A DNA stretch of 64,000 nt from Acidobacteriota bacterium (GTDB lineage Bacteria; Acidobacteriota; Thermoanaerobaculia; Thermoanaerobaculales; Thermoanaerobaculaceae), in contig PKYI01000096.1 of NCBI GenBank assembly GCA_003133645.1, forward strand, positions 1 through 64,000, in the 5' to 3' direction. Below are positions 8,638 to 17,273 of the stretch, in pieces. The number at the start of each line of letters is the position of its first letter. Positions within the stretch are counted from its first letter, which is position 1. The position numbers and the translations under genes are program-made. The notes below the pieces were generated by a model. That model was not told the DNA's origin and made no database searches. It worked only from the letters and a program-made list of their open reading frames with translations.

Positions 8638-9420
8638 TCACCGGCTCTTCGGCAGCTCTCTCGGGGCGGCACCGTCGTAGGCGGCCGCACCCTGGTCGAT
8701 CCGGCGCATCGGCTTCTCGCGCTGGCGCTCCTCCAGCACCTGCGCCATCCACCCCGCGGTCCGCGCCAGGATGAAGAAGCCGTTGGCGAGGTCGGGGTGG
8801 AAGCCGAGGTCGGCGAGCAGCGCGGCGATGGCGCCGTCGACGTTGAGCGGCAGCGGCTTCCCGGCCGCCGCGAGCTCACGCACGATCGCCTCGGCGACCG
8901 CGATGTGCGACCCGGTCGCGGCGGCCTCGCCGGCCAGCTGCAGGAGCCGGTGGGAACGGGGGTCGTCGCTGTGGACGCGGTGCCCGAACCCCGGCAACCG
9001 CCGGCCGGCCGCCTTCTCCTCGGCGATCAGCGCCCGCGCCGCCGCCGCCGCGCTCTCCCCCGCCTGCACCTTCAGGGCGCCGCGCGCGAGCACGTGCATG
9101 CAGTCTTCGACCGCCCCCCCGTGGTGCCTGTTGATGGACAGCGCTCCCGACGCGATGCAGGCGTTGAGAGGTGCGCCGGTGGTCGCGGCGTTGCGCACCG
9201 CCAGCGTCGAGGGCGGCGTCACTCCGTGGTCGATCGACGCCACCAACATCGCCTCCACGAGCCGCCCGACCGTGGCGCCCGGCAGTTCGCCGCGCAGCAC
9301 CAGGTAGACCGCCTCTCCGAACGAGATGCGGCCCATGAGATCGTCGAGACGGTAGCCCCGCACCCGGATTTCGTTCGGCCGGATCGAGGTGACCGCCGTC
9401 GCCCACGTGGTCTCACCCAT
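8638..9420 (-). CDS. Citrate-synthase-like protein, citryl-CoA lyase type
   Basis: Predicted 260 aa, much shorter than citrate synthase (about 370-430) and close to the stand-alone citryl-CoA lyase length. The three catalytic positions of the fold appear conserved: H100 in the HHGGA motif (equivalent to His274), H147 in GFGHR (His320) and D195 in NVDGAIAALL (Asp375). In Hydrogenobacter, citryl-CoA lyase of this type splits the citryl-CoA made by a SucCD-like citryl-CoA synthetase. Here the two genes just upstream are SucC- and SucD-like, which supports that role. ATG 9420 has GGAGG about 7 bases upstream; ATG 9426 overlaps the previous stop (ATGA) but is too close to the ribosome site. Citrate synthesis in the forward direction cannot be excluded. 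Confidence 0.78.
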   Translation of the reverse strand: MGETTWATAVTSIRPNEIRVRGYRLDDLMGRISFGEAVYLVLRGELPGATVGRLVEAMLVASIDHGVTPPSTLAVRNAATTGAPLNACIASGALSINRHHGGAVEDCMHVLARGALKVQAGESAAAAARALIAEEKAAGRRLPGFGHRVHSDDPRSHRLLQLAGEAAATGSHIAVAEAIVRELAAAGKPLPLNVDGAIAALLADLGFHPDLANGFFILARTAGWMAQVLEERQREKPMRRIDQGAAAYDGAAPRELPKSR

Positions 9421-9422
9421 GT

Positions 9423-10319
9423 TCATCCCTCCAGGACCTTCGCCACCGCGCCCGGCAGCTCGTCGAAGGCGTCCACGACCGTCGCCCCGGCTTCCCGCAG
9501 CGCCGCCACCTTCCCCGCGTGCGTGCCGCGCCCGCCCTCGACGATCGCGCCGGCGTGCGAGAAGCGCACGCCCTGAGTGGCGGCGCGGCCGCCGATGAAC
9601 GCAACCACTGGCTTCGTCACCTCGCCGCTCGCCATCATCTCGGCGATGCGCTCCTCCTGCGAACCCCCGATCTCGCCGAAGATCGCGATGCACCGGGTCT
9701 CCGAATCGGCCTCGAAGCGGCGCACGACCACCGGCAGCGGCAGGCCCACGATCCCGTCGCCGCCGACGTGCACCAGGGTGGAGAGCCCGATCCCGGCACG
9801 GCTCAGGTAGTACCCGGTCGAGGAGGTCATGCCGCCGGACCGCGACGCAACGCCCACCCCTCCCGGCTTGAACCAGGAGCGTGCCGACTCGGCGCGGCCG
9901 CCGATCATGCCCAGCACTCCGCGGCCGACCGACAGCACCCCCAGGGTGTTGGGACCGAGGAAGTCGACCCCGGCGCGCTCGGCCGCGCGCGCGATCTCGA
10001 GCACATCCCACACCGGCACCCGGTCGCCGACCAGGACGGTGAGGGCGATGCCCGCCGCGATCGACTCCAGCGCCGCGTCCTTGACCAGGGGCGCCGGCAC
10101 GAAGATCACGCTCGCGTCGATCCCGCCGCTCGCTTCGACCGCCTCGAGCACCGTGTCGTAGACCGGCGTCCCGTCGACGCTCTCGCCGCCGCGCCCAGGG
10201 GTGCAGCCGGCGACGACCTTGGTGCCATATTCGCGCATCAACCGGGCGCGCGCACGGCCCTCCCTCCCGGTGATCCCCTGCACCAAGACCCGCGTGCGTT
10301 CGTCCACAAGGATCGCCAT
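9423..10319 (-). CDS. SucD-like acyl-CoA synthetase alpha subunit (citryl- or succinyl-CoA synthetase)
   Basis: Predicted 298 aa, the normal SucD length. The N-terminal Rossmann CoA-binding domain opens with VLVQGITGREG (11-21). FLGPNTLG (120-127) and the glycine-rich ASRSGGMTSS (158-167) follow, and the phosphohistidine loop is RFSHAGAIVEGG with H255. The family forms acyl-CoA from acid, CoA and NTP through a phosphohistidine. The gene starts 3 bases after the SucC-like gene and abuts the citrate-synthase-like gene, so the substrate could be citrate (as in CcsA) rather than succinate. All key residues of the alpha subunit are present. Confidence 0.88.
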   Translation of the reverse strand: MAILVDERTRVLVQGITGREGRARARLMREYGTKVVAGCTPGRGGESVDGTPVYDTVLEAVEASGGIDASVIFVPAPLVKDAALESIAAGIALTVLVGDRVPVWDVLEIARAAERAGVDFLGPNTLGVLSVGRGVLGMIGGRAESARSWFKPGGVGVASRSGGMTSSTGYYLSRAGIGLSTLVHVGGDGIVGLPLPVVVRRFEADSETRCIAIFGEIGGSQEERIAEMMASGEVTKPVVAFIGGRAATQGVRFSHAGAIVEGGRGTHAGKVAALREAGATVVDAFDELPGAVAKVLEG

Positions 10320-10322
10320 CGC

Positions 10323-11873
10323 TTACCCCAGCCCCCGCGCCCGGCGGTACTCGTCGAGCCCCGCGATCTCGAGCGCGACATGCCCGCCCTCCGAACCCAA
10401 CGCCGCGCAGTCCACCTCACACGCGAGGCACTCGGTGCAGCGGCCCCGCGCGGCGTCCTCGCGTGTGACCTTGAGGACCGGCACGCCGTCGGAGAGCGCG
10501 AGGATCTGCGGCACGCACGCCGCGACGCACGCCTTGCTCTGACAGCGGGCGCATACGGCGTGGTCGTAGGTGATCTCGCCGGTGGGGGTCGAGAAGGTGT
10601 ACGGCCGCTCGACGGGGCCGGGGCCGCGGCGCGGCGGGCGCGGCGGCGGCGGCGTGAACGCCGCGACGAGCGCGGCTAGCCGGGCGGCGCACGCGTCGAC
10701 CGGCGTGTCCTTGCCGTAGCACTCCACCGGTACCCCGAGCGCCTTGGTGTAACCGGTGAGGATCTCGATCGCCTTCTCCTCGCCGTTGCCGCCCAGGCGC
10801 ACGACCGCGGGCACCGCCAGCGGCTCTTCGAGGAACGCCTTGACGAGACCGCGCGCCGAGTGGAACTGCTCCTGCGACGCGACGCCGGAGCCGGTGCCGA
10901 AATAGCCGTCCACGCCCGGTTGCGACAGCAGGATGCGCGCCGCCCTGTAGACCTTGGAGGCAGGAGGGTTCCCCGACGTGTCGCAGAAGTTTGCGACGGC
11001 GAAGCCGTGGCGAGCGAGCGCGTCCATCCCCATCATCGAACCGCCTCCGCCGGCGCCGTGAAACGCGACCACCCGTTGCCCGCGCTCGACCGCGTCGCGC
11101 ATCTGGAGGAAGTAGAACGTCCCGCGGTAGTCGTCCTTCTCGACTTCCCACGCGATGCGCTCGAGCAGCGTGGGCGGATGGCCGAGTTCGCGCGCGACGT
11201 CGATTCCGAGTTCCGGGTGGCGGAACACCGCGGCGTCGTCCACCGTGATCCTGCAGTCGAGGGCGACGGCGCGCCCGTCGCCGGTGAACACCAGGGGGTT
11301 GACCTCCGCAGCCCGCGCTTCCACCGCCCGCGCCACGGCGGCCAGCCGCACGCACGCCTCGGCGAGGTTGCGCTGCTCCTCCCCATGCACCCCGACCCGG
11401 CGCCACAGCTCGCGGGCGGCGTGTCGCGGCAGGCCCTCGACGGCGTCGAGCGGGAGTTCGGCGACGGACTCCGGGTGCTCGCGCGCGGTTTCCTCGATCC
11501 CGGACCCGCCCCGGGCGGAGACCAGCAGCACCGGACGCCGGCGGCGGTCGTCGAGGATGATCCCGGCGTAGCGCTCGGTGGCGATCGCCACGCGCTCCTC
11601 GACCAGCACCTCGGTCACCGCGAACCCGTCGGCTCGCGCCGCGAGTATCGCCGCGGCCGCGTCGCCGGCCCCCACGGCGGAGTCCGCGAACCGGACGAGG
11701 CCCTGGGCCTTACGGCTGGTGGTCCAGGCCTGCGCCTTCACGACCACGCAGGCGCCGAGGCGGCCGGCCGCGGCGGCGGCCTCGGCCGCGCTGCGGGCGA
11801 GCTCGCCGCGGGGGACCGCGACGCCCGCACCCCGCAACAGCTGTTTTCCCTGGAATTCGGTAAGGCGCGCCAC
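10323..11873 (-). CDS. SucC/AclA-like ATP-grasp subunit fused to a two-cluster ferredoxin domain
   Basis: Predicted 516 aa. Residues 1 to about 400 are an ATP-grasp plus CoA-ligase fold: LTEFQGKQLLRGAGVAVP at the start, AEVNPLVFTGDGRAVALD in the grasp domain, GAGGGGSMMGMDAL opening the ligase domain, and NGEEKAIEILTGYTKALGVP, which resembles the ATP-citrate lyase A end more than SucC. A proline/arginine linker leads to a C-terminal ferredoxin with cysteines at 441/444/449/453 (C-x2-C-x4-C-x3-C) and 479/482/485/489 (C-x2-C-x2-C-x3-C), enough for two [4Fe-4S] clusters. SucC proteins normally end near 390 residues, so the ferredoxin tail is unusual. GTG 11873 has GGAG about 7 bases upstream. Downstream genes are SucD-like and citryl-CoA-lyase-like. 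The electron partner is unknown. Confidence 0.82.
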   Translation of the reverse strand: MARLTEFQGKQLLRGAGVAVPRGELARSAAEAAAAAGRLGACVVVKAQAWTTSRKAQGLVRFADSAVGAGDAAAAILAARADGFAVTEVLVEERVAIATERYAGIILDDRRRRPVLLVSARGGSGIEETAREHPESVAELPLDAVEGLPRHAARELWRRVGVHGEEQRNLAEACVRLAAVARAVEARAAEVNPLVFTGDGRAVALDCRITVDDAAVFRHPELGIDVARELGHPPTLLERIAWEVEKDDYRGTFYFLQMRDAVERGQRVVAFHGAGGGGSMMGMDALARHGFAVANFCDTSGNPPASKVYRAARILLSQPGVDGYFGTGSGVASQEQFHSARGLVKAFLEEPLAVPAVVRLGGNGEEKAIEILTGYTKALGVPVECYGKDTPVDACAARLAALVAAFTPPPPRPPRRGPGPVERPYTFSTPTGEITYDHAVCARCQSKACVAACVPQILALSDGVPVLKVTREDAARGRCTECLACEVDCAALGSEGGHVALEIAGLDEYRRARGLG

Positions 11874-12018
11874 GGGAGGTCTCCGCCCCTGCAAGGGCCG
11901 AGGCACGCTACGCGAAGCTCCCGGCGGGTGTCAAGGCCGCGTCGGCAGCTAGAAAAGCTTATCGGGCCACGCTCCCGGCGAGTCCAAGGTATGATTGGTC
12001 GGACGCCGGGAGGAAACC

Positions 12019-12594
12019 ATGGTGCGCGTGTCCTCGGATCCGGGCTCCTGCTACTTCTACTACCCGCGGCTGGTCTGCGTCGTCGGCGTCCGCGACGACG
12101 CCAGGGGAACCACCAACTTCGCCCCGGTTTCCTGGACTACGCCTCTTTCCTCGGATCCGCCGCTGTTCGGGATCTGCCTGTCCCCGGCTACGTACACGCA
12201 CCAGCTCGTCCTCAAGACCGGCGAGTTCACGATCAACTTCCTCACCGAAGAGCACGCCGGGCTCGCCAGCGCGCTCGGGACGCTCTCCGGACGCGAGACC
12301 GACAAGGCCAAGATGCTTGCGCTCGAGCTCGAGGCGGGCGAAGCCATCGCGACACCGAGCCTGGCGATCGCCTACGTGGCCGCGGAGTGCCTGCTGGTCG
12401 AGCGCCACCACCTCGGCGACCAGACGCTCATCGTCGGCGAGGTCCAGCGCCTGCACGTCGCCGAAGGCGCGTTCGACGCCGACGGCGTGCTCCGCGTCGA
12501 GGCGACGAGCCCTCTGCTCTACCTCGGCAGCAGCCGCTACGCCACGACCACGAAGACCACGGTCCGGCCCGCGAACCCCGGCGCGGCCCGCTGA
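12019..12594 (+). CDS. Flavin reductase-like (FMN-binding split barrel) protein
   Basis: Predicted 191 aa. The sequence has the flavin-reductase-like split-barrel pattern: YPRLVCVVGVRD, then NFAPVSWTTPLSSDPPLFGICLSP (flavin phosphate-binding strands), HQLVLKTGEFTINFL, and the C-terminal VEATSPLLYLGSSRYATT. These proteins bind FMN and reduce it or act as flavin-dependent redox proteins in the cytoplasm; the precise reaction is unknown. ATG 12019 has AGGAA 5 bases upstream. It is divergent from the SucC-like operon and precedes uridine kinase on the same strand with a 123-base gap, so it may be a single-gene unit. Confidence 0.82.
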   Translation: MVRVSSDPGSCYFYYPRLVCVVGVRDDARGTTNFAPVSWTTPLSSDPPLFGICLSPATYTHQLVLKTGEFTINFLTEEHAGLASALGTLSGRETDKAKMLALELEAGEAIATPSLAIAYVAAECLLVERHHLGDQTLIVGEVQRLHVAEGAFDADGVLRVEATSPLLYLGSSRYATTTKTTVRPANPGAAR

Positions 12595-12717
12595 ACGCGC
12601 TCGCGGCACCGGGGTGCCCGTGACCTTCCGTTTCGGCGCCGCGGCGACGCCAAGGTATGATGACGCCCGCTTGGCGGGGTTGCAGCGCGGCGCCGGCGTG
12701 CGGCCCGGGGTGGTGAC

Positions 12718-13347
12718 ATGAGCGACGTGGTGGTGATCGGGGTGGCCGGCGGCACCGGCTCGGGCAAGACCACGGTGGCGGAAGCGATCGTCGCCCGAAT
12801 CGGCGCCGACAGGATCGCGTACCTCCAGCACGACAGCTACTACCGCGACCTCTCCGGCGTTGACCGCGCGACGCTCGTCCACCACAACTTCGATCACCCC
12901 GACGCGCTCGAGACCGAGCTGCTCGCCGAGCACGTCCGCATGCTCAAGGAGCACCGGCCGGTGGCGGTGCCGATCTACGACTTCACCCGCCACGTGCGCA
13001 CGGGCGAGACCCGCACGGTGGCGCCGCGCGGCGTGGTGCTGGTCGAGGGAATCCTGATCTTCACCGAGCCGACGCTCCGCAAGCTGTTCGACGTCAAGAT
13101 CTTCGTCGATACCGACGCGGATTTGCGCTTCATCCGCCGGTTGCGCCGGGACTTGGTCGAGCGCGGGCGCACGGTGGAGATGGTGATCACCCAGTACCTC
13201 GAGACCGTCCGCCCGATGCACCTCGAGTTCGTCGAGGCCTCCAAGCGCTGGGCCGATCTGATCATCCCGGAAGGCGGCTTCAACTCGGTCGCCCTCGACG
13301 TCGTCTGCTCCCGGGTCGAAGCCCTCCTCCAGCCTGAACCGGCCTGA
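12718..13347 (+). CDS. udk: Uridine kinase
   Basis: Predicted 209 aa, the typical length of bacterial uridine/cytidine kinase. The P-loop GGTGSGKT is at residues 11-18, followed by LQHDSYYRDLSG, the uridine-binding DHPDALETELL, the PIYDFTRHVRT motif and a lid with RRLRRDLVERGR. It phosphorylates uridine and cytidine in pyrimidine salvage in the cytoplasm. ATG 12718 starts the family N-terminus. The gene converges on the Hfq-like gene with only 9 bases between the stops. Confidence 0.95.
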   Translation: MSDVVVIGVAGGTGSGKTTVAEAIVARIGADRIAYLQHDSYYRDLSGVDRATLVHHNFDHPDALETELLAEHVRMLKEHRPVAVPIYDFTRHVRTGETRTVAPRGVVLVEGILIFTEPTLRKLFDVKIFVDTDADLRFIRRLRRDLVERGRTVEMVITQYLETVRPMHLEFVEASKRWADLIIPEGGFNSVALDVVCSRVEALLQPEPA

Positions 13348-13356
13348 CACCGCCGG

Positions 13357-13716
13357 TCACTCCCGCGGTCGGCGGCGGCGCTGGCGGAGCTCCTCTTCCT
13401 TGAACATGTACCGGATCGCGTGCTTGTAGATCATCAGGTTGGGTCCCTCGGTCCGGTTGAGCTTGATGCAGTTGCGGTCGTACCACTCCACCCAGCCATG
13501 CAACTCGGTGCCGTCGTCCAGCATCACGACCATCGCCGTCTTATTCTGCATCTGCTTGATGAAGTAGTAGTTCTCGGCGTTGGTCTGGTCCGGAGGCGCC
13601 TGTTTGCGGTGGACCATGCCCCGCATCGGCGTACGATCTCCCATCTCCGAAATGGATGGCCGAATGAGCCGGCGGCTGGTCAGGGCCTCGTCCCCCGTGC
13701 GCTCGAATTCCTTCAT
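13357..13716 (-). CDS. hfq: Hfq-like RNA chaperone with N-terminal extension
   Basis: Predicted 119 aa. The Sm fold is recognisable at about 50-106: AENYYFIKQM, Sm1 as TAMVVMLDDGTELHGWVEWYD (60-80) and Sm2 as NLMIYKHAIRYMF (93-105) with the YKHA signature. Hfq forms a ring that pairs small RNAs with mRNAs. The usual bacterial Hfq starts close to the first helix; here about 48 extra residues precede it, and the tail ends in an arginine run. ATG 13716 was chosen because a promoter with good hexamers lies just upstream. The downstream neighbour is convergent udk. An alternative start at ATG 13644 would remove part of the extension. Confidence 0.85.
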   Translation of the reverse strand: MKEFERTGDEALTSRRLIRPSISEMGDRTPMRGMVHRKQAPPDQTNAENYYFIKQMQNKTAMVVMLDDGTELHGWVEWYDRNCIKLNRTEGPNLMIYKHAIRYMFKEEELRQRRRRPRE

Positions 13717-13744
13717 TTCATCCCCGTCGTTCTGACTGATACGC

Positions 13745-13773
13745 AGTATACCACCCCGCAAGACTGCTGGAAA
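13745..13773 (-). promoter_or_regulatory. Predicted promoter of the Hfq-like gene
   Basis: On the minus strand TTTCCA (13768-13773, 4 of 6 to the -35 consensus) is followed by a 17-base spacer and the extended -10 TGGTATACT, whose hexamer TATACT (13745-13750) matches at 5 of 6. The -10 ends 28 bases before the ATG at 13716. This is one of the clearest sigma-70-like promoters in the window. Confidence 0.55.
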
Positions 13774-13799
13774 GGATACGGACCGCCGGTGCGGAAGGT

Positions 13800-14507
13800 T
13801 TAGGAGGCCGGCCCCGTCCGCTTGCCCGGCCCGGCCTCGCCCGCCTCGTGGGCGAGGCAACACATCAGGCGCCCGCACATCCCCGAGATCCGGCTGGGGT
13901 TGAGCGACAGCCGCTGTGCCTTGGCCATCCGGATCGTCACCGAGTTGAAACGGGTCATGAACGTCGTGCAGCACAGCGTGCGCCCGCACGGCCCCCAGCC
14001 GCCGCTCGACTTGGCCTGGTCGCGGACGCCGATCTGCCGCAGCTCGACGCGCCGCCGGGTGCGCCGACCGAGGTCGCGCAGCAGCTCCCGGAAGTCCACC
14101 CGCTCTTCGGCGGCGAACGTGATCACGACGGTGTCGCGGTCGAGAGGCACGAGCGCGGCCACCGGCCGCATCGGCAGGTTCAGCTCGCGCGCCCGCTCGC
14201 GGCAGAAGCGGAGCGCGTCGCGAGCCACCAGCGCGAGTTCCTCGCCGCGCGCGATCTCCGCCGGTGCGGCCTTGCGGACGATGCTCCCCGCGATCCGCTC
14301 GCCGCACGGGCGCAACACTGGGATCTCGTGCGCGACGAAACGGCCCACCCGCTCGCCATCCGCGCTCGCGATGACGTACCGCGCGCCGAGCTCAAGCTCG
14401 ACGCCGTCCCTGAACGTGCACGCCTGACCCGGGAGGTCGGGCGAAAACGTGATGCGAACGAACTCCGGCCGCGGACGGACGTCGCCGCAGCACTCCGAGC
14501 AGCTCAT
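13800..14507 (-). CDS. RicT/YaaT-like PSP1-domain protein
   Basis: Predicted 235 aa. The PSP1 core is visible as [56 protein letters not shown] and [14 protein letters not shown]. It ends in the cysteine-rich signature GPCGRTLCC ... GMCGRLMCC, which in RicT ligates an Fe-S cluster. The N-terminus MSCSECCGD adds further cysteines. RicT proteins work with RicA/RicF and RNase Y to mature mRNAs in Bacillus. The role in Gram-negatives is less clear, though the YmdB and Hfq genes nearby are also RNA-linked. ATG 14507 overlaps the purE stop (ATGA), so it is the last gene of pta-purD-purE-ricT. Confidence 0.9.
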   Translation of the reverse strand: MSCSECCGDVRPRPEFVRITFSPDLPGQACTFRDGVELELGARYVIASADGERVGRFVAHEIPVLRPCGERIAGSIVRKAAPAEIARGEELALVARDALRFCRERARELNLPMRPVAALVPLDRDTVVITFAAEERVDFRELLRDLGRRTRRRVELRQIGVRDQAKSSGGWGPCGRTLCCTTFMTRFNSVTIRMAKAQRLSLNPSRISGMCGRLMCCLAHEAGEAGPGKRTGPAS

Positions 14508-15010
14508 CGTTGACTCCCCCCGCCGGCCAGTTCCGCATCGGCCGCGGCGACCGTGGCCGCTTGGTCGGCCCTGGCCCGCCGCACGCGGGCATCGAGCTCC
14601 GGGTCGGACAGCGCCAGGATCTGGGCGGCCAGCACCGCGGCGTTGCGGGCGCCCGCCTTCCCCACCGCCACGGTGGCGACCGGGACGCCGCCCGGCATTT
14701 GGACAGTGGCAAGCAGCGCGTCGAGCCCGCCCGCGACGCCACCGGGCAGAGGCACGCCGATCACCGGCCGCACCGTGGCGCCCGCGGTAACCCCCGCCAG
14801 GTGGGCCGCCATGCCGGCGCCGCAGATGAAGACCCGCACCCCGTCCGCCTCGCCCCGGCTCACCAGCTCGAGCGTCCGGGCAAGGGAGCGGTGGGCCGAT
14901 GCCACGTGGGCGCGCCAGCGCACGCCGAGGCGGTCGAGCTCGGCCCCGGTTTCGCGCAGCACGTCCCAGTCGTTCTTGGACCCCATCAGGATCATCACCG
15001 GTTCGGTCAC
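14504..15010 (-). CDS. purE: N5-carboxyaminoimidazole ribonucleotide mutase PurE
   Basis: Predicted 168 aa. Signature stretches are MGSKNDWD at the N-terminus, HVASAHRSL (with the catalytic histidine), [14 protein letters not shown] and the [10 protein letters not shown] loop. PurE interconverts N5-CAIR and CAIR in de novo purine synthesis. GTG 15010 overlaps the purD stop (GTGA), and the end overlaps ricT. No purK is seen next to it, so the carboxylase partner, if any, lies elsewhere. Confidence 0.93.
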   Translation of the reverse strand: MTEPVMILMGSKNDWDVLRETGAELDRLGVRWRAHVASAHRSLARTLELVSRGEADGVRVFICGAGMAAHLAGVTAGATVRPVIGVPLPGGVAGGLDALLATVQMPGGVPVATVAVGKAGARNAAVLAAQILALSDPELDARVRRARADQAATVAAADAELAGGGSQR

Positions 15011-16269
15011 GCGAGCCCCCTGCCGATGTCGCGGCGGTAATGCACCCCTTCGAACCGCACCTTGGCGGCCGCCTCGTAGGCGGCGGCCACGGCCTCGGCC
15101 ATCGTCGCAGCGCGGCCGACGACCGAGAGCACCCGGCCTCCGGTGGTGACCAGCCGCCCGTCTTGCAGCGCCGTAGCACCGTTGAACACCAGCACGCCCG
15201 GTTGTGCCAACGCGTCGCCCAGCCCGCTGATCGGGTCGCCGCGGCGGGACGGCCCCGGATACCCGGCCGCCGCCAGCACCACGCATGCCGCGGCCTCGCG
15301 CTTCCACGCCGCCCTCTGCGACCCGAGCTCCCCCGCCGCCGCGGCCCGCAGCAGCTGCGCCAGATCGTCCTCGAGCCGGGGGATCACGGCCTGCGTCTCG
15401 GGGTCGCCCAGCCGGCAGTTGAACTCGAGCAACTGCGGGCCACCAGCCGTCACCATTATGCCAGCGTACAGCACGCCCCGGTACGGCCGGCCCTCCGCGG
15501 CCATCCCGGTCACGGTGGGATAGACGATCCCGCGCAGGATCGCGGTCGCGAGGGCCGGATCGAGGGGGACCGGCGAAACCGCGCCCATACCGCCGGTGTT
15601 CGGCCCCTCGTCGCCGTCCCCGACGCGTTTGTAGTCGCGCGCCGACGCGAGCGGCAGCACGCTCGCGCCGTCGGCGAGCACCATGAAGGAGACCTCCTCG
15701 CCCTCTAGGCACTCCTCGACGAGGACGCGCTCCCCGGCGGCGCCGAACGCGCGCTCCTCGAAGCAGCGGACCATGGCCGCCTCGACCTCGTCCCGGTTGC
15801 GGCACACCTGGACGCCCTTGCCGGCGGCCAGCCCGTCGGCCTTGAACACGACGGGGATGCCGATCTCCTTCACCGCCGCCGCCGCCTGGTCGCGGTCGGA
15901 GGCGGTGCGCGCGCGCGGCGTCGGGATCCCCTGCCGCAGACAGAACTCCTTGGTGAACACCTTGCTGCCCTCGAGTTCCGCCGCAACCCGCGACGGGCCG
16001 ACGAGCAGCAGGCCGCGGCGGGCGAACTCGTCGGCGATGCCAAGGACAAGCGGCAGCTCCGGCCCGACGATCGTGAGGTCGATCTTGAGCGAGGATGCGA
16101 ACTCCGCCAGTTCGACCGTGGCGTCCGCCGCGATCGGGACGCAGGTGGCGATGCCGGCCATCCCCGGGTTCCCGGGGGCGGCGTAGATCTCGTCGATCCC
16201 GGAGGCCTGGGACAGCTTCCACGCGAGCGCGTGCTCGCGGGCGCCGCCGCCGACGACCAACGCCCTCAA
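15007..16269 (-). CDS. purD: Phosphoribosylamine-glycine ligase PurD
   Basis: Predicted 420 aa ATP-grasp enzyme, the normal length. [19 protein letters not shown] at the N-terminus, [39 protein letters not shown] and [16 protein letters not shown] are diagnostic PurD motifs. It makes glycinamide ribonucleotide in purine synthesis. It starts with an ATGA overlap on the pta stop and ends in a GTGA overlap with purE, so translation is coupled through the operon. Confidence 0.96.
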   Translation of the reverse strand: MRALVVGGGAREHALAWKLSQASGIDEIYAAPGNPGMAGIATCVPIAADATVELAEFASSLKIDLTIVGPELPLVLGIADEFARRGLLLVGPSRVAAELEGSKVFTKEFCLRQGIPTPRARTASDRDQAAAAVKEIGIPVVFKADGLAAGKGVQVCRNRDEVEAAMVRCFEERAFGAAGERVLVEECLEGEEVSFMVLADGASVLPLASARDYKRVGDGDEGPNTGGMGAVSPVPLDPALATAILRGIVYPTVTGMAAEGRPYRGVLYAGIMVTAGGPQLLEFNCRLGDPETQAVIPRLEDDLAQLLRAAAAGELGSQRAAWKREAAACVVLAAAGYPGPSRRGDPISGLGDALAQPGVLVFNGATALQDGRLVTTGGRVLSVVGRAATMAEAVAAAYEAAAKVRFEGVHYRRDIGRGLA

Positions 16270-17273
16270 CGCCGGCTCCCGGCCACGAGCGAAGCCTGCA
16301 GGAGCGAAAGGCAGGCGGTTTCGACCACGTCGCGCGCCGAGCAGCCGCGGGAGAGGTCGTTCGCCGGGCGTGCGAGGCCCTGTAGCAGCGGACCGACCGC
16401 CCGGGCGCCGCCCAGGCGCTCGGTGAGCTTGTAGCCGATGTTCCCGGCGTTGAGGTCGGGGAAGATGAGCACGTTGGCGCGGCCGGCGACGCGCGAGCCC
16501 GGGGCCTTGCGGGCCCCGACCGACGCCAGCAGCGCCGCGTCGAGCTGCAGCTCGAAGTCGAACTCGAAATCCACCCCGCGGGCCGCGAGCGCGGCCCCGG
16601 CGGCGCGCACCTTGTCCACCAGCGGGTGTTCGGCCGAGCCCTTGGTCGAGAACGACAGCAGCGCCACGCGCGGCTCGCCGCCCACGATCGCCCGGAAGGT
16701 GCCGGCGGCGCCCACGGCGACGTCGGCGAGCTGCTCGGCATCAGGGTCGGGGAGCACCGCACAGTCGGCGAACACCATCAGGCCGTCGCTCCCCCAGCGC
16801 GCGTCCGGGTGCACCATCACGAACGCCGAGGAAACCGTCCTGATGCCCGGCGCGGCGCCGATCGCGTGCAACGCCGCGCGCACCGTGTCCGCCGTCGTGC
16901 GGACCGCGCCGCCGACCGAGGCGTCGCACTCGCCGGCCGCCACCAGCAGGGAGGCGAAGTAGAGAGGGTCCGCGAGCGCCGCGCCGGTCTGCTCCCGCGT
17001 CCACCCCTTGGGCGCCCGCCGGCCGTGCAGGAGGTCGAACAGCGCCTGCCGCCTCGGGTCGGTCGTCGGGTCCGTGACGGTCGCCCCGAGGGCGCGCAGG
17101 CGCTCGTGCGCCGGCCCTTGCGCCGCCTCCGGACACAGAACCGTGACCCGCGCGATGCGGTCGCGGCAGAGATCGCCCGCGGCCTCGACGATGCGGGGAT
17201 CATCCCCCTCGACCAACACGACATGCCCGCTCACGGCGCGGGCGCGCCCCGGCAGCTCCTCGAGAAAACTCAT
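16266..17273 (-). CDS. pta: Phosphate acetyltransferase (or phosphate acyltransferase) Pta
   Basis: Predicted 335 aa. The single-domain Pta/Ptb fold is shown by [106 protein letters not shown] and [18 protein letters not shown]. It interconverts acetyl-CoA and acetyl phosphate. No ackA is seen nearby. ATG 17273 begins MSFLEELPG; on the minus strand a TACAAT -10-like box lies at 17290-17295 without a clear -35. It is the first gene of the pta-purD-purE-ricT operon, an unusual pairing of acetate and purine genes. Confidence 0.92.
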   Translation of the reverse strand: MSFLEELPGRARAVSGHVVLVEGDDPRIVEAAGDLCRDRIARVTVLCPEAAQGPAHERLRALGATVTDPTTDPRRQALFDLLHGRRAPKGWTREQTGAALADPLYFASLLVAAGECDASVGGAVRTTADTVRAALHAIGAAPGIRTVSSAFVMVHPDARWGSDGLMVFADCAVLPDPDAEQLADVAVGAAGTFRAIVGGEPRVALLSFSTKGSAEHPLVDKVRAAGAALAARGVDFEFDFELQLDAALLASVGARKAPGSRVAGRANVLIFPDLNAGNIGYKLTERLGGARAVGPLLQGLARPANDLSRGCSARDVVETACLSLLQASLVAGSRR

